20,551 nt of DNA from the NCBI GenBank assembly GCA_964463605.1, contig CAYXBZ010000012.1:1-20551 (forward strand). The letters are read 5' to 3'. Source of the DNA: DAOLOF01 sp964463605 (GTDB lineage: Bacteria; Patescibacteriota; Microgenomatia; UBA1400; PJMF01). Below the pieces are notes generated by a model that made no database searches, had not been told where the DNA came from, and worked only from the letters and a program-made list of their open reading frames with translations. The position numbers and the translations under genes were made by a program. Below are positions 13,492-20,013 of the stretch, one piece after another; positions within the stretch are counted from its first letter, which is position 1, and every line of letters begins with the position of its first letter.

Positions 13492-14457
13492 ATGAAAAAG
13501 AGTTATTCCACTTTGCTGATTGAGTTTCCTACCAGTGATAACTTATTATTGACAGGATTGCTATTTACTCCGAGTAAACCCAGCAACAAGGCAGCTGTTT
13601 ATTTGCATGGAAATGGTAGCGCATCAATCTTTTACTCTCCCACAAGAGCACATGCGTTGGCTGAAAGTCTGACAAAGAGAGGTATCTCTTTACTGCTGTT
13701 TAATAATCGAGGAGCTCATTTTATTAAAACTCTCAATAAAGTTGAAGATCCAGACAAGATCGAAAATCAAGATGTTAGCACTCACTCAAATTACAACGAT
13801 GTAACTTTGGGTACTGCTTATGAGTTAATCAAAGATTGTACTCATGATATAAATGGAGCGGCGGCCTACTTGCATCAGCTAAATTATAGAGAGTTATATT
13901 TAATTGGTCACTCCAGTGGTGCCAACAAAATTTGTGTTTTTGATCACTACCAACCCCAGAATCTTTTCAAGAAATATGTTCTTCTTGGAGGAGGAGATGA
14001 TACCGGCCTTATTTACAAAAAAATTGGCAGTAAGAAAAAGTTTAAACAGTATCTCAAACAAGCAAAAGACAAGATAAAGCAAGGAAAAGGTCGGAAGTTG
14101 ATTCCCAAGTATATTTTAGACAGATGGCTGTCTTATCAATCTTTTTATGATACGGTTAATCCTGATGGTGACTATAACACCTTTCCATTTATTGAGTATG
14201 AGAAAAAGTTGAATCTATCTTCTAAGTCTTTATTTAGATATTTTCGGAAGATAAAAAAACAGTCTTTGATAGTTTATGGAGAAAACGATGATTATGCTCC
14301 AAACAAATCTGGAGAAAGGGCAAATCAGATTTTGAAACAACTAGTTATAACAAAAAATAACTTCCAATTTCAAACAATCAAAGACGCCGATCACAGCTTT
14401 CATGGTCAGGAACAAAAATTGGGAGAGTTGGTTGGTGATTGGTTAAAACAATCTTAA
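13492..14457 (+). CDS. Alpha/beta-hydrolase fold protein
   Basis: Serine hydrolase of 321 aa. The oxyanion-hole strand is AAVYLHGNGS (HG at 39-40), the nucleophile elbow is LIGHSSGAN (Ser141 in GxSxG), the acid is probably in LIVYGENDDYAP (~265), and the His is in DADHSFHG (~303). This is a complete catalytic triad. The overall pattern, with a long insertion rich in lysine (~160-210), resembles UPF0613/DUF1749-like or BAAT-like hydrolases; the substrate is unknown. There is no signal peptide, so it is cytoplasmic. It lies 21 nt behind cysS, probably co-transcribed, and its stop codon overlaps that of the convergent radC. Confidence 0.8.
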   Translation: MKKSYSTLLIEFPTSDNLLLTGLLFTPSKPSNKAAVYLHGNGSASIFYSPTRAHALAESLTKRGISLLLFNNRGAHFIKTLNKVEDPDKIENQDVSTHSNYNDVTLGTAYELIKDCTHDINGAAAYLHQLNYRELYLIGHSSGANKICVFDHYQPQNLFKKYVLLGGGDDTGLIYKKIGSKKKFKQYLKQAKDKIKQGKGRKLIPKYILDRWLSYQSFYDTVNPDGDYNTFPFIEYEKKLNLSSKSLFRYFRKIKKQSLIVYGENDDYAPNKSGERANQILKQLVITKNNFQFQTIKDADHSFHGQEQKLGELVGDWLKQS

Positions 14458-15146
14458 TCAAAAAAACCCTCCTGTTTCAGTGAAAAATAATTGTTGCTAG
14501 ATACTATAATGTGATCAATGAGTTCTATTCCCATTAAGTTTGCTCCTTGAGCAATTTGATTGGTTACGGCAATATCTTGCTGACTGGGTTGGCAGTTTCC
14601 TGAAGGATGATTGTGAACTAAGAAAAATCCCGAAGCAGGTAATGAAATTGCAGGCTCTAACAACTCTCTAAATTCAATAAAATTTTGATTGAGTGATCCA
14701 ACCGAAAGAGTTTTTTTTGATAAGTACTGTTTGCTACCGTTTACATACAATGCCTGACAAATTTCTTGTTTGCGGTCTTTAATATCGAAAGCTTGACAAA
14801 ATATTTTACTGGGTTTGTTGAGAGAGATAAGTGAACTTTCATGTTTGTAGCGTCTAGCTAACTCAAAAGCTGCTAATAAAGTAGAAGTTTTACCGAAACC
14901 AACTCCCTGATGTTGAGATATTTCTTCTTCATTTAAGTTGATCATCGATTCAAGTCCGGGCTGACTGATCTTTTTTGCCAACTCTAGAACAGAGTGTTGA
15001 CTGCTGCCAGTTTGGAGCAAAATGGCCACCAACTCTGCCAGTGATAAATTTGAAGAACCAATAAGTCTCATCTTTTCTCTAGGTTTGTGAATAGGTGGCA
15101 AGTCTTTGAATGATCTTTGTGGACGGGTCTTTAATAAGTTTGGCAT
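14454..15146 (-). CDS. radC: RadC/UPF0758 family JAMM-domain protein
   Basis: RadC-like protein of 230 aa. The N-terminal helix-hairpin-helix region (DLPPIHKPREKMRLIG, then LSLAELVAILLQTGS and QHQGVGFGKTSTLLAAFELARR) is followed by the JAMM/MPN metalloprotease-like domain. Its metal site is LVHNHPSGNCQPSQQD (HxH, then D ten residues later). Despite the historical name, the biochemical role of RadC is not settled; it is linked to DNA repair or competence. The MPN metal ligands are intact. The two convergent genes overlap by 4 bp (TTAA used as a stop on both strands). The promoter is not clear; AT-rich DNA at 15147-15232 precedes it. Confidence 0.92.
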   Translation of the reverse strand: MPNLLKTRPQRSFKDLPPIHKPREKMRLIGSSNLSLAELVAILLQTGSSQHSVLELAKKISQPGLESMINLNEEEISQHQGVGFGKTSTLLAAFELARRYKHESSLISLNKPSKIFCQAFDIKDRKQEICQALYVNGSKQYLSKKTLSVGSLNQNFIEFRELLEPAISLPASGFFLVHNHPSGNCQPSQQDIAVTNQIAQGANLMGIELIDHIIVSSNNYFSLKQEGFFD

Positions 15147-15232
15147 ATTAAATTAATCAAATTGAGGTATTAATTTTCAGATTAATCGCATGAAAAACAC
15201 GATTAAATCTAATATAATGAGAGAAGCTGAGA

Positions 15233-15613
15233 TTAAACTGACAAAAGAGACTCTACTGTGAGTAGAGTAATTTTGCGCGAAGCAATGGCAGATAAAATTG
15301 CAATTTTGTCTGACCATTTGGTGCCAACAATAACTGACACTGGTACAGAGGGATCAACAGTTATCAAAAGAGGAGTCACTTGGTTGCTGAAGCTGTGTTT
15401 AAAAGCATCAAGTAACAGAACCTGTTTTTCAGGGGAAAAAGTGGCACTCATAATGAAGAGTTGAAAACTATTTGAAGCGAGTGTTTTGACTGCTTCTTTG
15501 ATGGTTTTCACTCTTGTTAGATGATATTTTTTTGATAAAAATTGATAAGGATGTTTGAGATTAACATTAGGTTCAACGATAAGAACATTGATAGTTGGGG
15601 CGGATGTGGGCAT
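15233..15613 (-). CDS. Degenerate response-regulator receiver (pseudo-receiver) protein
   Basis: A 126-aa protein with the CheY-like beta/alpha pattern: INVLIVEPNVNL (beta1; family LIVDDD), then a helix, KTIKEAVKTLASNSFQLFIMSATFSP (helix 2 to beta3; family LDLxMP), PLLITVDPSVPV (beta4 with the conserved Thr), and IAILSAIASRKITLLTVESLL at the end. The phosphoacceptor Asp is absent (LFIMSA) and the acidic pair is EP, so phosphorylation is not expected. No output domain is attached. The gene is divergent from the XRE regulator with 48 nt between them, and two operator-like palindromes fill that gap. It probably belongs to the same regulatory module. The fold call is by pattern and therefore moderate. 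Confidence 0.5.
   Translation of the reverse strand: MPTSAPTINVLIVEPNVNLKHPYQFLSKKYHLTRVKTIKEAVKTLASNSFQLFIMSATFSPEKQVLLLDAFKHSFSNQVTPLLITVDPSVPVSVIVGTKWSDKIAILSAIASRKITLLTVESLLSV
15250..15268. promoter_or_regulatory. Third operator-like palindrome, inside the pseudo-receiver gene
   Basis: ACTCTA-N7-TAGAGT is identical in half-sites and spacer length to the operator at 15619-15637, 369 bp away centre to centre (about 35 helical turns). It lies in the last codons of the pseudo-receiver gene. Confidence 0.55.
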
Positions 15614-15618
15614 GGATT

Positions 15619-15657
15619 ACTCTACTTAGATTAGAGTTATTCTACTTAAATTAGAGA
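15619..15657. promoter_or_regulatory. Double operator between the pseudo-receiver and XRE genes
   Basis: Site 1 (15619-15637) is ACTCTA-CTTAGAT-TAGAGT, with perfect half-sites. Site 2 (15639-15657) is ATTCTA-CTTAAAT-TAGAGA. The centres are 20 bp apart, about two helical turns. Together the sites fill nearly the whole 48-nt gap, so a bound protein would cover both promoters. TAGAGT-like -10 candidates for the minus gene and a TAGAGA for the plus gene lie inside the sites, 4-5 nt before the ATGs. Confidence 0.7.
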
Positions 15658-15661
15658 TACA

Positions 15662-15985
15662 ATGTCAAATCAGACAATGAGTAATCAACAACATAACTTG
15701 TATATCAAAAAAGTAGGCGAGCGAATCAAGCAAGCACGTCAAGAAATCGGTTACTCTCAAAAAGAGTTAGCGGATGCGCTTGAACTTTCTGACAAGACTG
15801 TAAGTGCCTATGAAGTGGGGCGTGCTCAGCCAAGTTTGAGCATGCTGAGGTCTTTGAGCAGAGTTACCAGGCGACCCATTGGTTATTTTTTGGATGAAAC
15901 AGAGCACGCCCAAATTGATTTAAGATTAAAGATGAAGAAAATTGAGCAAGAATTACTTGAGGTTAAGCGAGCTATTAAAAAATAA
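15662..15985 (+). CDS. XRE-family transcriptional regulator
   Basis: Small DNA-binding protein of 107 aa. Residues ~14-70 are a Cro/CI-type helix-turn-helix: VGERIKQARQEIGYSQKELA, DALELSDKTVSAYEVGRAQP and SLSMLRSLSRVTRRPIGYFLDE, the standard HTH_3 layout ending in the YFL motif. The C-terminus (DLRLKMKKIEQELLEVKRAIKK) is a short coiled coil fit for dimerisation. There is no ligand or protease domain. The first Met (15662) and the one five codons later are both possible starts. Two palindromic sites directly upstream suggest autorepression and control of the divergent pseudo-receiver gene. It converges on the TGT gene with only 9 nt between stops. Confidence 0.88.
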   Translation: MSNQTMSNQQHNLYIKKVGERIKQARQEIGYSQKELADALELSDKTVSAYEVGRAQPSLSMLRSLSRVTRRPIGYFLDETEHAQIDLRLKMKKIEQELLEVKRAIKK

Positions 15986-15994
15986 TAGGTTTCG

Positions 15995-17128
15995 TTAATT
16001 ATTTTTCTGAAAAATATTCTTCTTTGTTGTTGAATGGCTTTTAACTCCTCTTTGTAAAATCTCCATCAATCTTGAATAAAATCTCAAGTTATGAATTGTG
16101 GCTAAGCGAAAGGCATTGCTATCCTTGATTTTAAACAGATGATGAAGATAAGCGCGTGAGTAGTTTTGACAAGTGTAACAATCACAATGGGGGCTAATGG
16201 GGCTTAGATTCTCTTGATGGGAGCCTCGATCTATATAAAGATAGTGATACCACTTGTGAGTTGAGTGGGGATCGATATTATTAGGATCGTCTGAAAAAAG
16301 GTAAAGTCTTTTGTGTCGAGCATCTCTAGTTGGTAGGACACAGTCAAACATGTCATAGCCCATTTGGTGTAGCCTCACAATATTCTCCGGCGAGCCGATG
16401 CCGAGTGCAAATCGTAGATTTTCGTTTGGTGTTAACGAGCTGTTGATTTTGCACATTTCATAATCAAACTTGCCGTCAGCAGTAAAAGGCCAACCTCCAA
16501 GCCCGTATATATCAAACTTTATCTGAACTAATTCTTGAGCACATTTTTTCCTCAGATCATAATTATTATGTCCTTGTATTGGTGCAATAAGCAATGGTCT
16601 ATTTTCTTCAGTGTAGTCATTTTTTTTAACTAATCGCTCGAACTCAATTTTGCTTCGCTCTGCCCAATTTATTGTTCTGCTGATGCTGTTAGCAGCTCTC
16701 TTTTGATCAGCTTGTGGGGGAGTGAAGTCGTCTAAACAAACCATAATATCACTGCCGATGGCAAACTGCACTTGAATTGATTCCTCGGGAGTAAATACAT
16801 GTTTTTTTTGTTGATTTTTTCCAGAGTAGAGAACGACCCCTTCATCGGTGATCTTTCCTAATTTGGAATTTTTATTAATCAGTGAAAATAACTGAAAACC
16901 TCCAGAATCAGAAGCAATGATTCCTTGCCAATTCATCAACTTTTTGATGCCGTTTATTTTTGAGAGTAACTCACTGCCTGGCTGTTTTCGTAAATGATAA
17001 GTATTTACTACTAAACCATTGATGCCGACTTGTTTAATGTCGCTGCTGCTTAAACTGCGAACTACGCCTCGAGTAGCATCAGGAAAATACATAGGGAGAA
17101 GTTGATTTAGGTTTGAATTCAGAGTCAT
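15995..17128 (-). CDS. tgt: tRNA-guanine transglycosylase family protein (queuine tRNA-ribosyltransferase)
   Basis: TIM-barrel transglycosylase (377 aa) that exchanges guanine 34 of tRNA for a 7-deazaguanine base. VVNTYHLRKQPG, the general acid/base Asp in ASDSGGFQLFS (D74), CLDDFTPP, and the nucleophile D262 in DMFDCVLPTRDARH are all present. The zinc site is complete: C315, C317, C320 in CDCYTC and H346 in TIHNLRF. The base-recognition loop, GGL-[AS]-VGE in bacterial Tgt, reads GLGGWPFTADGK (~209-220), so base specificity may differ. It is the last gene of a minus-strand operon with the RDD and polytopic membrane proteins. The start gives MTLNSNLNQLLPMYF with no Shine-Dalgarno sequence. Confidence 0.88.
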   Translation of the reverse strand: MTLNSNLNQLLPMYFPDATRGVVRSLSSSDIKQVGINGLVVNTYHLRKQPGSELLSKINGIKKLMNWQGIIASDSGGFQLFSLINKNSKLGKITDEGVVLYSGKNQQKKHVFTPEESIQVQFAIGSDIMVCLDDFTPPQADQKRAANSISRTINWAERSKIEFERLVKKNDYTEENRPLLIAPIQGHNNYDLRKKCAQELVQIKFDIYGLGGWPFTADGKFDYEMCKINSSLTPNENLRFALGIGSPENIVRLHQMGYDMFDCVLPTRDARHKRLYLFSDDPNNIDPHSTHKWYHYLYIDRGSHQENLSPISPHCDCYTCQNYSRAYLHHLFKIKDSNAFRLATIHNLRFYSRLMEILQRGVKSHSTTKKNIFQKNN

Positions 17129-17161
17129 GCAAGCACGTTACTAATTTACGAATTTGATTTG

Positions 17162-17767
17162 TTAAAGCTTAATGAAGCTTGAAAGAAGTTGTATGAAGAC
17201 AGGAAGTTGAGAGATCGAGTAATAGAAAAGCCCTACTTGGACAACTAAGACTGAGAGAAACCAGAGTATGCTGATTAATAGTGGTTTGTTCGTAGATTTT
17301 GCATAAGTGCCTATTAACATATCATGCCAAGTTTGTTTATCTGATTGCTTGATCATCCACAAAAAGCCTAGTCCCAAACTTAAGTAGCTAACTTGCTTGA
17401 GTATGACCTCTCTAAAAAAGGCCATGCCAAATGAAAGATGCTGATGGTTGCTATCTACAATTTCAACTCCCCAAATTTGTTTCCCTAAGGTAGCTCCAGA
17501 TTGAGAGAGAAACCAAGCATGATAAATTATGCCAAACACCACCGCGGGAATAAATACAAGCGTAATGAGTATTATTGATCGATAAATTAAATCAACTTGA
17601 TTGTTGATCGAGAGTAGATATGCCAAACTGCCTGTTGTAAGGAGTCCTAATATTAAGGAATCGGTGATATAGGCCATCATTCTTTGAACAAAAGATGCGT
17701 AGTTTTGTTTGGGTAAACTGTTGGAAATTATCTGATCGTGTGAATGGGGGTTGGTAGAGTTTTTCAT
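17162..17767 (-). CDS. RDD-family membrane protein
   Basis: Integral membrane protein of 201 aa. FVQRMMAYITDSLILGLL carries the R-x(5)-D pattern of the first RDD helix, FGIIYHAWFLSQSGATLGKQIWGVEIVD is the hallmark middle segment, and FFREVILKQVSYLSLGLGFLW with KQTWHDMLIGTYAKS completes the domain. A further hydrophobic helix follows (PLLISILWFLSVLVVQVGLFY). About four membrane segments are expected. The molecular role of most RDD proteins is unknown; some have been linked to ion exchange. The ATG overlaps the TGA stop of the upstream membrane protein gene (ATGA), so translation is coupled. Confidence 0.88.
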   Translation of the reverse strand: MKNSTNPHSHDQIISNSLPKQNYASFVQRMMAYITDSLILGLLTTGSLAYLLSINNQVDLIYRSIILITLVFIPAVVFGIIYHAWFLSQSGATLGKQIWGVEIVDSNHQHLSFGMAFFREVILKQVSYLSLGLGFLWMIKQSDKQTWHDMLIGTYAKSTNKPLLISILWFLSVLVVQVGLFYYSISQLPVFIQLLSSFIKL

Positions 17768-18996
17768 TGAATCTGTGTTTGGTTGTTAACTTTTGATGCG
17801 AAGTTATCAACTTTTGAGAGCAGGGTAAGTGTTGCCCAATGCCAATTGGCGTTTTTGACAACAACGGCAATTACTTTGACACAACTAGATGCGATAATGG
17901 TTATTAGCGAAGCTAAGAGAATAGCTGAAACCCATCCAACCGAAAAACTATTCAAGACTGTTGAAAAGAGTTGATCTTTTGTTGAGTTTAAATATGTTTG
18001 GAAATTGCTTGAAATAAAGGTTCCAAGTACTGCAATTATTGGGATTGCAGAGAGGGAGGTAAGTATTATGTCTAAGATAATAAAGTGAGATAAACTGAGC
18101 AAGATCATTTTGCCGTATTTATTTTGGACAATTTTTTTGCTTTCTTGATAGGCCTCATTGGCTTTGATTGTTTTGAACACAACTAATCTTTGGCCAACAG
18201 TTCTGACAAAAATAATCTTTATTATCTTGGATATCATGATGATGGCAAAGGTCAGGGCAAAAATAAAAGCAATTATGATGATGAAAATACTAATGAGTTG
18301 AGTATTGGTGTTAAATAGCAAGGCTGCTAGTCCAACGCTGACGGGAAAGATGATTGTTATACCAACCGTTAGCAAAAAAATTTTTATCATGGGGACGATG
18401 TTCATCCAGATCATAGGCTTGATTTTAGAGATTGCAAACTTAGAAACTTGAGATAAACTCCATTGATTGTTGTCCACTTCTTCTGCTTGACGCACTCCTT
18501 GAATCATGGCTGCTTGGGCCCAAGCGGTGGTAGCTAGAGAAAGTCCAATGACAAATAGACTAAGAATTAAGATTTGAACTCCAAAAAAAATATATACCCA
18601 AGTAGGAATTTTTTTGCTTGCAGTTTCAATAATATCTTCAAGATTTTCAGCAAATAAAATATTTTTTTCGGTAAGATTATCGGGAAGATTATTGATCGAG
18701 GTCAGTTTATCGCTATCGTTTTCTTTAAGATCTTCTTCGTTAAAAAGAACGTTAAACGGTATCGATACATTTTGATTTACCTCTATTTCTTGATTACTAC
18801 TTTTTTGATCTTGATTTAAATTGGGAAAGTTGGTGTTATAACTGCCCATCGATCCAGCTGAAAGGACTAAGAATGCTATTGCCAGCAGCAATAATTTGGG
18901 ATTTCTCCTGGCTAGGCCGACTGAATGTTTAAAAAAGCTGGTAATGTCCCAACTTTGAAATTTGGAACTTGAGTTGATGATTGGTTTTTCAAGCAT
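17764..18996 (-). CDS. Polytopic membrane protein, unknown function
   Basis: Protein of 410 aa. A first membrane helix (~34-52, LLLLAIAFLVLSAGSM) is followed by a ~70-residue acidic, N/S-rich extracytoplasmic loop. Five or six more helices lie at roughly 133-158, 195-230, 232-260, 300-330 and 348-375. The second half, with paired long hydrophobic helices and FVRTVGQRLVVFKTIKANEAY between them, resembles the glycerophosphodiesterase membrane-domain / DUF975-like group, but I see no catalytic motif. It heads the operon with the RDD protein (4-bp overlap) and tgt. The stop is TGA. Confidence 0.7.
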   Translation of the reverse strand: MLEKPIINSSSKFQSWDITSFFKHSVGLARRNPKLLLLAIAFLVLSAGSMGSYNTNFPNLNQDQKSSNQEIEVNQNVSIPFNVLFNEEDLKENDSDKLTSINNLPDNLTEKNILFAENLEDIIETASKKIPTWVYIFFGVQILILSLFVIGLSLATTAWAQAAMIQGVRQAEEVDNNQWSLSQVSKFAISKIKPMIWMNIVPMIKIFLLTVGITIIFPVSVGLAALLFNTNTQLISIFIIIIAFIFALTFAIIMISKIIKIIFVRTVGQRLVVFKTIKANEAYQESKKIVQNKYGKMILLSLSHFIILDIILTSLSAIPIIAVLGTFISSNFQTYLNSTKDQLFSTVLNSFSVGWVSAILLASLITIIASSCVKVIAVVVKNANWHWATLTLLSKVDNFASKVNNQTQIQ

Positions 18997-19021
18997 AGTA
19001 AGTGATTATCAATTGGTTGTA

Positions 19022-19027
19022 ATTATA
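19022..19027 (-). promoter_or_regulatory. -10 box upstream of the membrane-protein operon
   Basis: A perfect TATAAT on the minus strand, 25 nt before the ATG at 18996. The hexamer at 17-nt spacing (CACTCT) is a poor -35 box. Confidence 0.45.
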
Positions 19028-19069
19028 CACTTTATTATTTGCAAAGAGTGGTATAAGCTATTAACTCTG

Positions 19070-19103
19070 TTGTTGGAGTTGGGTTGAATTTGTATAGATT
19101 CAA
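19070..19103 (+). promoter_or_regulatory. Possible promoter with overlapping palindrome upstream of the thiol protein gene
   Basis: TTGTTG (19070-19075), a 17-nt spacer, and TATAGA (19093-19098). An inverted repeat TTGAAT-N8-ATTCAA (19084-19103) spans the -10 box; nearly the same palindrome covers the promoter at 3930-3958. Initiation here would leave a ~87-nt leader. The remaining part of the 18997-19191 gap is AT-rich with a short ATGGCTAGCCAT palindrome and nothing else recognised. Confidence 0.4.
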
Positions 19104-19191
19104 GAATGGAGTTAATTTGTTGATACTTTATGATTGATGTTTTATGGCTAGCCATTTTTCAAGATTACTAATTATTTATGTTTTATAGATT

Positions 19192-19761
19192 ATGAAAGAG
19201 AAAAAACTAATAATTCTTCTAGCTATTGTTCTTCTTGGAGGTTTACTATTTTTAGCAATGAGAAATCAAACTAATGATAATAATTTGATTTTAGATAATG
19301 AAACTGCTGACGTAATGATTGACTCTGTTGAGTCAGAGGAGCAGCCAAATTTTTATTTAGAAGGTGAGACGGTTCTTGATCCAGCTGAACAGCTAGATGA
19401 AGATAATGAGAAAGAGATTGGTGGAGAAGTTGAGGGAGTTTCACTTGAAGACAGTCAGCCTTCGTCTGAAACTGACTCGAGTCAGTCTCAAGAGCCAAAG
19501 TTTGTGTTCTTTTACGGCGACACCTGTCCTTATTGTCATGATGTAATTGATTGGATGGATGAAGCGGGAGTAGAGTCGATGCTGGACATCACTCGCAAAG
19601 AGGTGTACAACGATGCCAAAAATAGTGAGCAGATGAACTTGGCTGTTAGAAGTTGCGGCATGACTCAATCAGGTGTGCCAATGATGTATACCAACGATAA
19701 GGAATGTATTGTTGGCTCAACTCCAATTATTGATCATTTATCTGAAGTAGCAGGCATTTAG
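19192..19761 (+). CDS. Membrane-anchored glutaredoxin/thioredoxin-like protein with CPYC site
   Basis: Protein of 189 aa. Residues ~5-23 (KLIILLAIVLLGGLLFLAM) are an N-terminal membrane anchor. Residues ~24-100 are a very acidic, S/Q-rich linker. Residues ~103-189 form a thioredoxin-fold domain: FVFFYGDTCPYCHDVIDWMD has the redox CPYC motif of glutaredoxins, SGVPMMY contains the cis-proline, and CIVGSTPIIDHL is the usual C-terminal helix entry. Two further cysteines (SCGM and ECIV) are present. It is predicted to exchange disulfides outside the cytoplasm. No DsbB/VKOR partner gene is visible nearby. The gene is separated from argG by three terminators. Confidence 0.85.
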   Translation: MKEKKLIILLAIVLLGGLLFLAMRNQTNDNNLILDNETADVMIDSVESEEQPNFYLEGETVLDPAEQLDEDNEKEIGGEVEGVSLEDSQPSSETDSSQSQEPKFVFFYGDTCPYCHDVIDWMDEAGVESMLDITRKEVYNDAKNSEQMNLAVRSCGMTQSGVPMMYTNDKECIVGSTPIIDHLSEVAGI

Positions 19762-19807
19762 TTAGAGATGAACTGTGGTTTTTTATGATGAAAAGTGAAG
19801 TGGTAAC

Positions 19808-19853
19808 AAAATTGCTCTTGCATAAAAAGGGCAATTTTGTTTTAATGTTTTTT
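19808..19853 (+). terminator. Intrinsic terminator 1 after the thiol protein gene
   Basis: A 12-bp stem (AAAATTGCTCTT / AAGGGCAATTTT, with one G-U pair) and a 7-nt loop are followed by GTTTTAATGTTTTTT. Confidence 0.85.
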
Positions 19854-19879
19854 CTAGTGCCAACACTAGATTTTTTTTT
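19853..19879 (+). terminator. Intrinsic terminator 2 in tandem
   Basis: TCTAGTG-CCAA-CACTAGA (perfect 7-bp stem, 4-nt loop) is followed by nine Ts. Confidence 0.85.
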
Positions 19880-19941
19880 GCCAACTTTTCATATTTTAGG
19901 CCTTAAGCAACCGGTTCAAAACTGTTTTTGTTCTTTTTCAC

Positions 19942-19966
19942 ATCTCGCGCAAGCGAGATTTTTTTT
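19942..19966 (+). terminator. Intrinsic terminator 3 in tandem
   Basis: ATCTCGC-GCAA-GCGAGAT (perfect 7-bp stem with a GNRA tetraloop) is followed by seven further Ts. Between terminators 2 and 3 the 60 nt are T-rich with an AACCGGTT palindrome; no gene was recognised there. Confidence 0.9.
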
Positions 19967-19968
19967 AG

Positions 19969-19996
19969 TTGATGTAGGTTTTTTTGACTATATAAG
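19969..19996 (+). promoter_or_regulatory. Promoter of argG
   Basis: TTGATG (19969-19974), a 16-nt spacer, and TATAAG (19991-19996). A start near 20003 leaves a very short leader that contains the AAGGA ribosome-binding site (20005-20009) 4 nt before the ATG. A second candidate, TTGACT with GATAAT at 18-nt spacing, would place the -10 box directly against the ATG and is less likely. Confidence 0.5.
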
Positions 19997-20013
19997 CTAT
20001 CTGCAAGGATAAT

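Noticed and set aside
15258..15464. 68-aa plus-strand frame antisense to the pseudo-receiver gene
   Set aside because: It lies wholly inside the opposite gene, lacks domain features or a ribosome-binding site, and is best explained as a shadow frame.
19785..20012. 75-aa frame across the thiol protein-argG gap
   Set aside because: It runs through three terminator hairpins and poly-T runs that create phenylalanine-rich nonsense; not a credible protein.
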